Below, one piece after another: positions 48,154 to 56,534 of a stretch of 64,000 nucleotides of DNA. Every line of letters begins with the position of its first letter. The stretch's first letter is position 1. Position numbers and translations under genes: made by a program. Under the pieces are notes generated by a model. It had not been told where the DNA came from and did no database searches. It saw only the letters and a program-made list of their open reading frames with translations. This DNA comes from Clostridia bacterium UC5.1-2E3 (lineage in GTDB: Bacteria > Bacillota > Clostridia > Lachnospirales > Lachnospiraceae), in NCBI GenBank assembly GCA_001304875.1, contig BBZO01000004.1:1-64000 (forward strand). The letters run 5' to 3'.

Positions 48154-48997
48154 CGGATGGACTTGTAATAGGAAGCCACTTATCCTCCTCGAAGGGATAT
48201 CTGGCCATGGGAAAGACGGCGCGGGAGATCGGGGCGAACACGTTCCAGTTTTTCACGCGAAATCCCAGGGGAGGAAGGGCGAAGGAGATCGATGCGGACG
48301 ATGTGGCTGCGTTCCATGCGTTCGCGAAGGAGAACGGGATCGGGCGGATTCTGGCCCATGCGCCTACACCTTAAACGCCTGCTCCGCCGATGGGCGGGTG
48401 CGGGAGTTCGCCATGGAGACCATGGCGGACGATTTGAAGCGGATGGAGTGGACGCCGGGAAACTGCTATAACTTCCACCCGGGGAGCCATGTGGGCCAGG
48501 GGATGGAGACAGGAATCGGGCTGATTGCTGCGCAGCTGAACGCGCTGATCACGCCGGAGCAGACCACCACGGTGCTCCTTGAGACCATGGCCGGCAAGGG
48601 CAGCGAGGTCGGCGGCCGGTTCGAGGAGCTCAGGGAGATCATCGACCGGGTGGATCCCGGAATCCGGGATCACGTGGGCGTCTGCCTGGACACCTGCCAC
48701 GTGTGGGACGGCGGCTACGACATCGTGGGAAACTTAGACGGCGTGCTGGACGAGTTCGACCGGACCATCGGGCTTTGCCGGCTCAAAGCCATCCACTTAA
48801 ACGACAGCCAGAACGACCGCGGCGCCCGCAAGGACCGCCACGCCCGCATTGGCGAGGGGCATATCGGGACGGAGGCCATGGGCCGGATCATCAACCATCC
48901 GGCGCTGCGTGATCTGCCGTTTTACCTGGAGACGCCCAACGAGCTGGATGGGTATGCGCGGGAGATTGAGCTTTTGCACAATCTTAGAATGCTTTAA
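48150..48997 (+). CDS. nfo: Deoxyribonuclease IV (AP endonuclease Nfo, frameshift)
   Basis: About 282 residues. TIM-barrel metal sites are seen in [83 protein letters not shown] and [11 protein letters not shown] -1 shift near 48365 separates ILAHAP from [10 protein letters not shown]. It cuts DNA at abasic sites during base excision repair. It overlaps the permease stop by ATGA. Confidence 0.93.
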
Positions 48998-49115
48998 GAA
49001 AGTTTATAATTTTTTTAGGCCGGGGACAAAAATTATTCACATTCTTTTCAAATTCCTGTCACAATTTCTAAGTATACTAAAAAACGTAATAAACATTAAA
49101 CTTTTTCATACCTTT

Positions 49116-49153
49116 GGCCGGTGAGATCCCCCATCTCACTGGCCTCCTCCTTT
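49116..49153 (+). terminator. Terminator upstream of TA locus
   Basis: GGCCGGTGAGAT (49116-49127) pairs with ATCTCACTGGCC (49133-49144) with loop CCCCC, followed by TCCTCCTTTTTT. It ends transcription arriving from nfo or from a short transcript starting near 49080. Confidence 0.75.
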
Positions 49154-49253
49154 TTTCTTTGCGATGCTATTTCTGTATTCAAAACGGACCGGAGTGTTAT
49201 CTGGTCAGTATCTATTGTAATTCTGACAGGTTTCCCGGTGATCAGCAGATTTT

Positions 49254-49318
49254 CTGATAAATACATCAGTAAATTTATCAGCAGTCTAATTGGCGAAATA
49301 GCTGGAGAAGTTTATAAT
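49254..49318 (+). promoter_or_regulatory. Promoter and candidate operator of toxin-antitoxin locus
   Basis: TTGGCG (49290-49295), 17-bp spacer, TATAAT (49313-49318). Just upstream, CTGATAAA (49254-49261) and TTTATCAG (49274-49281) form an 8-bp inverted repeat that could bind the antitoxin for autoregulation. Confidence 0.55.
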
Positions 49319-49338
49319 GATAGCAGGAGGTGTGGATT

Positions 49339-49581
49339 ATGCAGAATATTGCCAGTGCAATCAGAGATACAATTTCAATTTCACTTTTTAATCGTGGCCT
49401 TGCAGGAAAGATTTTTGAGGAAGTGAAGAAGAGCGGCGCGAAGGTCGTCATGAAGAATAATACTGCCGAGCGTATGGAAAAATATGATTCTTCCGCGACA
49501 CTCTCAGAGGAGGAAATGGATGCCCGTCTTGGTATTTGTCCCGGAGATCTTGAAGATTACGAAGAGGTAGAGATAGAATGA
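49339..49581 (+). CDS. Antitoxin, Phd/YefM-like
   Basis: 80 residues: MQNIASAIRDTISISLFNRG, then LAGKIFEEVKKSGAKVVMKN, and an acidic tail ending EDYEEVEIE. The middle (KIFEEVKKSGAKVVMKNN) is the Phd/YefM-type strand region found in antitoxins of RelE toxins. AGGAGG lies before ATG 49339. It overlaps the toxin reading frame by ATGA. It looks intact. Confidence 0.7.
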   Translation: MQNIASAIRDTISISLFNRGLAGKIFEEVKKSGAKVVMKNNTAERMEKYDSSATLSEEEMDARLGICPGDLEDYEEVEIE

Positions 49582-49906
49582 TTTGGAAACTTGAATTTCT
49601 CCCCGAAGTCGAGAAGGACTTAAGGCAGCTCTAGGGAAGTCAGAGGATTCTGGTCCGGAAGGCGATAAAGAAAGTCCAGACCAATTCGCTTCCTGTGAGC
49701 GAGGGCGGATACGGAAAGCCCCTGGGAAATAAGCACGGGCAAATCTGACGGGATTTTTGAAAATCAAACTTCGCGGGGCGGGATTACGGGTGGTTTATAA
49801 ACTGATTCGTACGGAGAGCGAAATGCTCATTGTCGTGATCGGAGCAAGGGCCGATGATGAGGTCTATGAAGCGGCGGAACAACGGGGAAAGAAGTATGGG
49901 GTTTAA
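49578..49906 (+). pseudogene. RelE/ParE-type toxin, broken
   Basis: MIWKLEFLPEVEKDLRQL is followed by an in-frame TAG (about 49632-49634), then GSQRILVRKAIKKVQTNSLP in the same frame, a -1 shift near 49745, and KIKLRGAGLRVVYKLIR, MLIVVIGARADDEVYEAAEQ. These are the RelE/ParE mRNA-interferase strands. The frameshift is a homopolymer type that may be a sequencing error. The TAG is different: the frame is the same on both sides, so it looks like a true nonsense change. Confidence 0.75.
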
Positions 49907-49930
49907 AAATCATTTAATCTAGAACAGGGA

Positions 49931-49971
49931 AACGCCCCACAGGGATCATAGATTTGCTGTGGGGCGTTTTT
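49931..49971 (+). terminator. Terminator of toxin-antitoxin locus
   Basis: AACGCCCCACAG (49931-49942) pairs with CTGTGGGGCGTT (49957-49968), followed by TTT. Confidence 0.85.
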
Positions 49972-50051
49972 GGATTCCCGGCTGCCCGGAACATTTCTCC
50001 CACACCTACATATTAAATAATAAAGCGATATTTGCGTGGTGCGAAACGAAT

Positions 50052-50339
50052 ATGGTTATGCCATTGTATCAGATAGAGCCCGGCGAGCGGGCGGTTGTGG
50101 AATGGATGGACGACGAGCATGAGATGGCCCTGCGGCTTAAGGAGCTGGGGTTTGTGAGCGGGGAGCGCCTGACCTGCGTGCTTAAAAGACGGAGCGGGGA
50201 GATTGCGGCCTATCTGGTCCGCAACGCGGTGATTGCCCTGCGCAGAGAGGACGCGCGGGCGGTGCTGGTCCGGGAAGAGAGGGCAGAGGTGCGAAACGTG
50301 CGGAGCCGGGAAGATGTGCCGCGGGAGGCCGTACAATGA
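50052..50339 (+). CDS. feoA: FeoA-domain protein
   Basis: 95 residues: MVMPLYQIEPGERAVVEWMD, then an SH3-like FeoA core with ALRLKELGFVSGERLTCVLK and AYLVRNAVIALRREDARAVLV. FeoA is the small cytosolic partner of the ferrous iron transporter FeoB. It overlaps feoB by four bases (ATGA). No strong ribosome site before either Met (50052 or 50058). Confidence 0.88.
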   Translation: MVMPLYQIEPGERAVVEWMDDEHEMALRLKELGFVSGERLTCVLKRRSGEIAAYLVRNAVIALRREDARAVLVREERAEVRNVRSREDVPREAVQ

Positions 50340-51335
50340 GGCGGACGGTGGCGCTGGCGGGAAACCCCAATGTGGGAAAGAGCACGGTCTTCAACGGCCT
50401 GACCGGCAAGCATCAGCACACGGGAAACTGGGTGGGGAAGACGGTGGAGTGCGCCTGGGGAGAGTATGCCTACGGTGGTGTGACCTACAAGGTGATCGAC
50501 CTGCCGGGAACCTACTCCCTAAACGCCAGGTCCGAGGAGGAGGAGATCGCCAACACCTGCATCTGCTCCGACGAGCCGGAGCTTCTGGTGGTGATCTGCG
50601 ACGCCACCTGCCTGGAGCGGGGACTCTACCTGCTGCAGCAGATCGAGGAGAAGGCCGCCTGTCCGCTGGTGCTCTGCGTGAACCTCTGCGACGAGGCGGA
50701 GAAGAAGGGAATCTGCATTGATTTCACCCTGCTGGAGCAGATGATCGGCCTGCCGGTGGTTCCCATGGTGGCACGCAGGAAAAAACGCCTGGAGGAGCTT
50801 AAGAAAAGTGATCTGGTGGGAGCTGGACGGCAGAACGGGAGAGAAAGAAGCAGAAGCGGAGGAAGAGCCGCCGGCTCCCGATTTCAAAATATTCTGTCCC
50901 CGCTGGGTTTCCACGTCGGCGGTGACATATAAAAAGAAGGACTACCGCAGGGCCCAGGAGCGGGCCGACCGGTTTCTCACAGGATCCTGGACCGGGACGG
51001 CAGTGATGCTCCTTCTTCTGGCCGCTGTGTTCTGGCTGACCATCACCGGGGCCAATTACCCGTCGTCCTGGCTGTGGGACCGGCTGTTCGCAGTCGAGAC
51101 GTTTTTGGCGGAAGGTTTTCTGAAACTGGGAGCGCCGGACTGGCTCATAAGCGCGGCGGTGTACGGCGTTTACCGGGTGGTGGCCTGGGTCGTCTCGGTG
51201 ATGCTGCCGCCCATGGCCATTTTTTTCCCGCTGTTCACACTGCTGGAGGATCTGGGATATCTTCCGCGGGTGGCGTTCAACATGGACGGCGCGTTCAAAA
51301 AATGTCGCGCCTGCGGAAAACAGTGCCTAACCATG
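50336..51335 (+). CDS. feoB: FeoB, 5' part (gene interrupted by insertion; frameshift)
   Basis: N-terminal G protein domain: G1 [17 protein letters not shown], the switch region, G3 [15 protein letters not shown], and [14 protein letters not shown] as G4. A -1 shift near 50810 leads to [16 protein letters not shown] and the first membrane helices, ending [20 protein letters not shown] at the insertion point CATG (51332-51335). The remaining 280 codons are found at 53082-53924. Joined, the protein is about 614 residues, a normal short FeoB. It would move Fe2+ into the cell; in the interrupted form it is truncated in the membrane domain. Confidence 0.92.
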
Positions 51336-51350
51336 TGCGTAGCATTGCCT
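51318..51350. other. Candidate attL (left insertion junction in feoB)
   Basis: feoB sequence ...GTGCCTAACCATG meets element sequence TGCGTAGCATTGCC. The CATG at 51332-51335 is shared with the right junction. The boundary is inferred from where FeoB homology stops. Confidence 0.7.
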
Positions 51351-51432
51351 GAAAACTGTAAATTTTTTCCTAATATATCAAAAATCAGAAAAATTTCCTT
51401 TGGGAATCTTCCACGAATTTACATAAATTATG

Positions 51433-51461
51433 TTGACTTTGCCCGCGCGGCTCTATATAAT
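51433..51461 (+). promoter_or_regulatory. Promoter of mgsA in the feoB insertion
   Basis: TTGACT (51433-51438), 17-bp spacer, TATAAT (51456-51461). The transcript leader contains a GGCGG/CCGCC hairpin (51489-51504) before the AAGGAGG ribosome site. Confidence 0.75.
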
Positions 51462-51537
51462 GACGGAAACCCGAAGTTGTTAACGCAAGGCGGCTTTGTC
51501 CGCCGGCAGTAAAGACCGTACAAGGAGGTTAAAGCAT

Positions 51538-52013
51538 ATGGTTCAGGATAAATTTATAAATTCAAGATGGATAAGACCAAGCACATCGCCCTCGTGGCGC
51601 ACGACGGCAAGAAGAAAGAGCTGGTGGAGTGGTGTGACAAAAACAAGGAGGTGCTTAAAAACCACTTCCTCTGCGGCACCGGCACCACGGCGCGGCTGAT
51701 TTCCGACCGCACCGGCCTGCCTGTGAAGGGCTATAACAGCGGCCCCTTAGGCGGCGACCAGCAGATCGGTTCCAGAATCGTCGAGGGAGCCATCGACTTC
51801 CTCATTTTCCTGTGGGATCCGCTGGAGTCCCAGCCCCACGACCCGGATGTGAAGGCGCTTCTGCGTATTGCAGTGGTGTACGACATCCCGGTGGCCAACA
51901 ACCTGGCGACTGCGGATTTCCTCTTAAATTCCAGCTACATGAGCGGCGAGTACGAGAGAACCGTGGAAAATTTCAACGTGACAATCCAGGAACGCGTCCA
52001 GAAATTAAAATAA
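51538..52013 (+). CDS. mgsA: Methylglyoxal synthase (probable frameshift near start)
   Basis: About 149-158 residues. Family motifs: HIALVAHDGKKKELVEW, GTGTTARLI, SGPLGGDQQIG and FLWDPLESQPHDPDVKALL, with phosphate-binding and catalytic Asp residues intact. It turns dihydroxyacetone phosphate into methylglyoxal and phosphate, a glycolytic overflow route. The best ribosome site (AAGGAGG) fits ATG 51538, and a lost T near 51560 would join it to MDKTKHIALV; otherwise translation starts at 51567. A housekeeping enzyme in a tiny recombinase-bearing insertion is unusual. Confidence 0.92.
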
Positions 52014-52086
52014 AGGGTGCGCGAAGAAACTGACAGGAAAACGCCCGGCGCCGCATAGACTGTAAAAAAACGGTGAATCCGACGGT

Positions 52087-53166
52087 ATGGGCAATATGAA
52101 ATACAGGGCCGCGCTTTACATGCGGCTCTCAAAGGACGACGGCGGAGCGAGAGCTCCAGCATCCAATCACAGAGAAGCCTGCTCCTCTCCTATGCGGGGG
52201 AGCATGGCTTTTCTGTCTATAACGAGTATGTGGACGACGGCTGGTCGGGGACAAACTTTGACCGGCCCGAATTTCTGCACATGCTCTCCGACATCGAGGC
52301 CGGACAGGTGAACCTGGTCCTGGTGAAGGATTTATCCCGCCTGGGCCGCGATTACATCGGAACCGGCCGCTACACGGAAATCTACTTCCCCTCAAAAGGC
52401 GTCCGCTGCATCGCCGTCAACGACGGCTATGATTCTCTGGGCGGCGATTCTGACTTAATTCCCTTTAAACACGTGATGAATGAGATGTACGCCAGGGACA
52501 TTTCCCGGAAAATACGCTCGGCGCTGGCGGTGCGCATGGGCGAGGGCGTCTATATCGGCAATTTCGCGCCCTATGGATATCAGAAGACCCGGCGCGGCGC
52601 GGACGCCTTGAGCCGGATCCCGAGGCCGCGGCGGTGGTGCAAAGGATTTTGAGGCCGCGGCGGTGGAGGCGGATTTCACTCCGCGGGCCATGGCGGAGAG
52701 GCTGAATGCCGAGGGGATTCTGCCTCCTGCCCTCTACCGCTGCCAGAAGCATCCGGGGCTAAAACCGGAGAACTGTACGCGGGCGGGGAAATGGACCGCC
52801 AACGCCATCGTGAAGCTGATTCACAACCCGGTCTACCTGGGGCATCTGGTGCAGGGGAAAACCCGGAAGGTCTCCTTTCGCAGCGGCCCGGTTCCCGTGA
52901 GAGAGCCGGGGGAATACATTGTGGCGCGGGATACCCACGAGGCCCTGGTGACGCCGGAGATTTTCTGCGCTGCGGAGCGGCGGATCTCGCGAAAGCCGGG
53001 GAAGCTGTCGGCGGCGGTGTTTCGGGAGCGGGCGGCTGAGGAGACCGGGGAGCACTGCGCCGCGCAAAATGCCCACACATGGCTATGGGCATCGGATGCA
53101 ACGCCGCCGGCGTCACGGGATGCCGGATCATCGACTCGCCGAGGGAGCGGCTCATCGCCATTTTAA
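52087..53166 (+). CDS. Serine recombinase of the feoB element (two frameshifts)
   Basis: About 360 codons. The resolvase catalytic domain has RAALYMRLSKDDGG with the nucleophile Ser in YMRLS, VDDGWSGTNFDRPEF and LVKDLSRLGRDYIGTGRYTE, with the active-site arginines. A recombinase domain follows: FTPRAMAERLNAEGILPP, KWTANAIVKLIHNPVYLGHL. The -1 shifts are near 52145 and 52615. The protein is short: it stops about where the zinc ribbon and coiled coil of large serine recombinases would begin. The element-encoded part ends at 53081 (NAHT). The last 28 codons are read from feoB out of frame. In the excised circle the frame would end HTCA-stop. Confidence 0.85.
53060..53100. other. Candidate attR (right insertion junction in feoB)
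   Basis: Element end ...GCAAAATGCCCACACATG meets feoB GCTATGGGCATCGG. The CATG is at 53078-53081. Confidence 0.7.
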
Positions 53167-53924
53167 CCAACTCCCTGGTTCCCTGCAACGGCCGTTTTCC
53201 GACGCTCATCATGCTCATCACCCTGTTTTTCATGGGTTTTGGGGGCGGCGCGGCGGGCTCCATCGCTACGGCACTCATTTTAACAGGCTTTATTGTGGCC
53301 GGGATTCTGGCCACGCTGGGGGCGTCCTGGCTTCTCTCGCGGACGCTTTTGAAGGGCGTGCCGTCCTCGTTCACGCTGGAGCTGCCCCCCTACCGCCGTC
53401 CGCAGGTGGGAAAGGTCATCGTCCGCTCCATCTGTGACCGGACGCTGTTTGTCCTGGCCCGCGCCGTGGCCGTGGCCGCCCCGGCGGGGCTGGTGATCTG
53501 GCTCATGGCCAATGTGCCGGTGGGAGGCGGCTCGCTCCTCACGGCCTGCGCCAGCGTTCTCGACCCGGCCGGACGGCTCATGGGACTCGACGGAATCATT
53601 CTCATGGCGTTTATCCTGGGATTTCCCGCCAATGAGATCGTGGTTCCGATCATCCTCATGGCCTACCTCCAGACCGGCGTGCTGGTGGAGATGGAGGACC
53701 AGGCGGCGCTATTTAACCTGCTTGCCGCCCACGGCTGGACCGTGAAGACGGCGCTCTCCATGGCGATTTTCTGCCTGTTCCACTGGCCCTGCTCCACCAC
53801 CTGTCTGACTATAAAAAAAGAGACGGGAAGCCTCAAATGGACAGCCGTGGCGGTGGCGATCCCTACGGTGCTGGGGGCGGCGCTTTGTGTGATTAATAAT
53901 TGGGTGTGGTCGGTTTTATTATGA
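53082..53924 (+). CDS. feoB: FeoB, 3' part (continuation beyond insertion)
   Basis: Reads AMGIGCNAAGVTGCRIIDSP, FTLELPPYRRPQVGKVI and FILGFPANEIVVPIILMAYL, with eight or so helices: the Gate and core membrane motifs of FeoB, including the conserved C-terminal CLFHWPCSTTCLTIKKETG. It begins exactly where the 5' part ends. An ATG at 53079 could start a free-standing product, but no ribosome site precedes it. No frameshift in this part. Confidence 0.9.
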   Translation, partial: AMGIGCNAAGVTGCRIIDSPRERLIAILTNSLVPCNGRFPTLIMLITLFFMGFGGGAAGSIATALILTGFIVAGILATLGASWLLSRTLLKGVPSSFTLELPPYRRPQVGKVIVRSICDRTLFVLARAVAVAAPAGLVIWLMANVPVGGGSLLTACASVLDPAGRLMGLDGIILMAFILGFPANEIVVPIILMAYLQTGVLVEMEDQAALFNLLAAHGWTVKTALSMAIFCLFHWPCSTTCLTIKKETGSLKWTAVAVAIPTVLGAALCVINNWVWSVLL

Positions 53925-53994
53925 ATTGCTGGTTGAATCATATATCAATCAAATGAATTTTGATATTGATTTTAAGGAAGTGATAGCAGAATGA
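53918..53994 (+). pseudogene. Probable C-terminal remnant of a lost gene
   Basis: Directly after the feoB stop, one frame reads YELLVESYINQ then MNFDIDFKEVIAE and a stop that overlaps the next ATG by ATGA. This looks like the tail of a coupled upstream gene whose body is missing. Weak but distinctive. Confidence 0.35.
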
Positions 53995-54125
53995 TGAAAA
54001 TATATGAAAATGACGACCTCGTAATTTCTCAAAAATATAAGGCAATGTCAATTTCCGAACTCGAGGAAGAGAAAGACAGATTACTGCGGGTGCTTCGTGT
54101 GTCCGACAGACCAAAGAAAAAATAG
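53991..54125 (+). CDS. Small acidic/basic ORF, unknown
   Basis: 44 residues: MMKIYENDDLVISQKYKAMS, then SELEEEKDRLLRVLR and a basic tail DRPKKK. Helical, no membrane segment. AAGGAAG lies about 12 bp before the ATG. It is translationally coupled to the remnant before it, as if from an operon whose first gene was lost. No family recognised. Confidence 0.45.
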   Translation: MMKIYENDDLVISQKYKAMSISELEEEKDRLLRVLRVSDRPKKK

Positions 54126-54176
54126 GAAAGAATAAAAACAATATAATTTTCAGGTTCTAGATCATAAACAAACCGC

Positions 54177-54216
54177 AAAAGCAGCGCCCTGCATTATCGG
54201 CATTAGCGCTGCTTTT
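54177..54216. terminator. Bidirectional terminator
   Basis: AAAAGCAGCGC (54177-54187) pairs with GCGCTGCTTTT (54206-54216). It separates the small plus-strand ORF from the convergent radical SAM genes. Confidence 0.8.
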
Positions 54217-54272
54217 CTATGCTCTTCACATTCTTCCGCTGTGTATCCTCATCTACAAATTTTAAATTTTGA

Positions 54273-55152
54273 TTAGCCTAAAGATTTCAGACCATGCCTG
54301 TATTTCTGCATTTCTTCTTCACCTACCGTATCGAGAATATTTTGCAGCTCACTGAGGATAGAATTTCTATCTCTGGGAAGATAGGCGGCAGTGGGATAAA
54401 AGTTGGACACACTGTCTGCAAATACATGGACTCTGAGCTGTAAGTGCCTGATGAATGTCTGCAATTCTTCAATGCGTTCTCTTTCTGCAGCAGGAATAAA
54501 TCGTCCCTGTTCAGCCAACGCATACAATTCTGTATTTTCAAACAGGGTCAGAGAGTCCACAGAAATAAAACGCGGATGAACTTTGCTGAAAACTTTGGCG
54601 CTGTTTACTGCATTCCAGTATCCATTTCCTTGTCCTGCAAGACCTGTCATGTAAACAAAGTAATATTCAATTCCGGCCTCATCAAGCTTTCGGCACTGAT
54701 CTATAATATCTTTTGCAGTATACCCCTTGTTTGCAAGCCGCAGTGTGTAATCGTCGCCTGTTTCTGTGCCGATGCTCAGACCGTTGATCCCCAGGTTCCG
54801 CAGCCGTCTTAACTGCCAGACCTTTTTGGGTTTTATATCCCGGATACTTGCAAACATAGCCATGGTCTGACATTCTGGAAGATAGTCATATACGGCCAGA
54901 GCACGTTCCCTTAGTTTTTCATAGCTCATGACAAACGGATTTGCCCCTGTCCAGAAAATCCGCCTTGCATAGGCTGATAAGAAGCCAGTTCCGCTAAATC
55001 CTCCCGCCACTCTTCCATAGGAGACATGCGGAAGGGCTCATTTTTGTATAGATTGCAGAACGTGCACCTGTTATGCGTACAGCCTGCCGTTGCCTGTATA
55101 ATAAATGATTCTGCCTCATAGGGCGGCCGCCATGTTCTGCCTGTAAAGTGCA
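54273..55152 (-). CDS. Radical SAM protein, copy 2 (frameshift)
   Basis: About 293 residues. MHFTGRTWRPPYEAESFIIQ is followed by the iron-sulfur motif CTHNRCTFC (CxxxCxxC shifted by one from text alignment: C-4-C-2-C), then TGANPFVMSYEKLRERAL, SIGTETGDDYTLRLANKGY and MTGLAGQGNGYWNAVNSAKV, the radical SAM barrel. A -1 shift near 54965. It lies 11 bp after a paralogue with the same start and motifs. A one-electron SAM reaction is certain from the family, but no substrate can be named. Confidence 0.82.
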
Positions 55153-55163
55153 TAGAACCCCCT

Positions 55164-56059
55164 CTATAAATGGCGCAGATTTGATCTGTAGTTCCGAAGT
55201 TCTTCTTCATCTGCGCGTTTGATGATTGTATCCAGAACAGATACAACCTTTATCTTGTCCTCAGGGAAAGTTCCCTGTATTGGAATGGCGTTGGAAGCGC
55301 CGCTGGCAGCGAACCATACGGGAATGTTCAGGCTGTCTGCAAGCGTCCGCAATTCCCTGTATTTTTCAATTTCTGTCTCTTCCTGCCAATGGCCTGCTTT
55401 TATTTCTTTATACAGCTCTGAGTCAGGGAAAACAGTAAGCATGCTTGCCCCGATCATCTGCGGATTGAGCTGGTTGCAGATGTTTGCTGTATCGATTGCC
55501 CCTTTTCTCCTCTTCCCCGCCCGGAAATGCCTGTAAGATAGAAGAAATTATAACGAATCCCCGCATGATCGAATCGTCTGCACTGGACAATAATATCTTC
55601 CGCCTGATATCCTTTGTTCATAAACGTCAGTGCGTCATTGTCGCCTGTTTCTATTCCGATGGTTATGCTGTCATACCCGGCTTCGCGGAGTGCAGCCAGT
55701 TCCTCATCGCTTTTTATGGTAATATCCGTTATCCTCGCGAAGCAGCCAATCGACTGATTGGTGGGAAAATACTTCTGTATGAGAGAAGCTATTTCCAATA
55801 GACGGCTGGCTTTGAGCACAAACGGATTTGCGCCAACTAAAAAGGTTCTTGATATTTTCCTGCCCCATAATTTGCAATGACGCTGTGCTTCCTTTAAATC
55901 TTCCTCAATGTCCTCTAAAGGCGACAGTCTGAATTTGAATGGCAGGTCATCATAAAGTGTACAAAACTTACATTTGTGATGCGTGCATCCGGCGGTTGCT
56001 TCAATAAGCAGTGATGACGCTTCATAAGGCGGCCGCCAGACGGTTCCCGTGTAGTGCAT
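55164..56059 (-). CDS. Radical SAM protein, copy 1 (frameshift)
   Basis: About 298 residues. MHYTGTVWRPPYEASSLLIE, iron-sulfur motif CTHHKCKFC, FLVGANPFVLKASRLLEIA, TIGIETGDNDALTFMNKGYQ and FFYLTGISGRGRGE. A -1 shift near 55500; the C-terminus is VVSVLDTIIKRADEEELRNY, close to the ending of copy 2. AAAGGAG precedes the ATG. It is the first gene of the pair, divergent from the HxlR regulator, which probably controls it. Confidence 0.83.
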
Positions 56060-56115
56060 TTTTAGCGCTCCTTTCTTAATTTCTGACACTCATTATATCT
56101 TTGTACGATGATTTT

Positions 56116-56135
56116 ACAAGTACTGTACTTTTTTG
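56116..56135. promoter_or_regulatory. Candidate HxlR operator in divergent promoter region
   Basis: AGTACTGTACT (56119-56129) is a perfect palindrome inside a larger ACAAGTACTGTACTTTTTTG context. It lies between the divergent radical SAM and hxlR genes (56060-56208), where a shared operator is expected. HxlR proteins often bind such GTAC-containing sites. Confidence 0.6.
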
Positions 56136-56208
56136 TAGTATATTTAGAAAATATATCTTGTTTTTCCACTGGCCATTTCTTATAATACAAAAAAGGAGTG
56201 GGGCAGGG

Positions 56209-56534
56209 ATGAAAAAACAGAGCAGTCCATACAGAGATGTGTCACCATATCAACGGTTCAAAAGTTATTGGGCGGTAAATGGAAAATAGAGATTCTTTAC
56301 TATATTGGAATACAGGACGTTCACAGATTTGGCGAGCTTCGCCGCCACATAGGTGATATAACAGAGTCCTCTCTGACAAAACAGCTTCGTGAATTGGAAA
56401 CCGACGGGTTTATTAACCGGCATGATTTTAAAGAAGTGCCCCCGCACGTAGAATATACGCTTACAGCATTGGGGGAGAGCTTTATGTCAGTGCTGGAAGT
56501 CATTAAGCAGTGGGGGGATATGAATTTAAAATAA
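56209..56534 (+). CDS. HxlR-family transcriptional regulator (frameshift)
   Basis: About 108 residues of the HxlR winged-helix fold: LLGGKWKIEILYYI, RFGELRRHIGDITESSLTKQ, LRELETDGFINRHDFKEVPP and HVEYTLTALGESFMSVLE. A -1 shift near 56240 just before the fold. AAAAGGAGTGG is the ribosome site. The Cys expected near the N-terminus in redox-sensing members is not visible in the readable frames. Divergent from the radical SAM pair, its likely target. Confidence 0.85.

Larger units (their letters stand above)
48998..49338. other. AT-rich intergenic region before toxin-antitoxin locus
   Basis: 340 bp without a supportable gene. It contains a TATACT box near 49074, a terminator at 49116-49153, an inverted repeat and the TA promoter at 49254-49318. 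No coding potential seen elsewhere in it. Confidence 0.5.
51336..53081 (+). mobile_element. 1,746-bp serine-recombinase element inserted in feoB, carrying mgsA
   Basis: The unit holds only a promoter, mgsA and a serine recombinase gene. Removing it by joining at CATG gives ...CTAACCATG/GCTATGGGC, restoring FeoB as LTMAMGIGCNAAGVTGC in frame with no other change. The reciprocal junction has arms GCAAAATGCCCACA and TGCGTAGCATTGC around CATG, which form an imperfect inverted repeat as expected of serine-recombinase att sites. No direct repeat longer than 4 bp, no transposase, no terminal inverted repeats. It could be a minimal element or the remnant of a larger one. Confidence 0.8.

Noticed and set aside
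49959-50051. Longer FeoA beginning in the terminator
   Set aside because: The extra residues come from the 3' side of a terminator hairpin and do not resemble FeoA.
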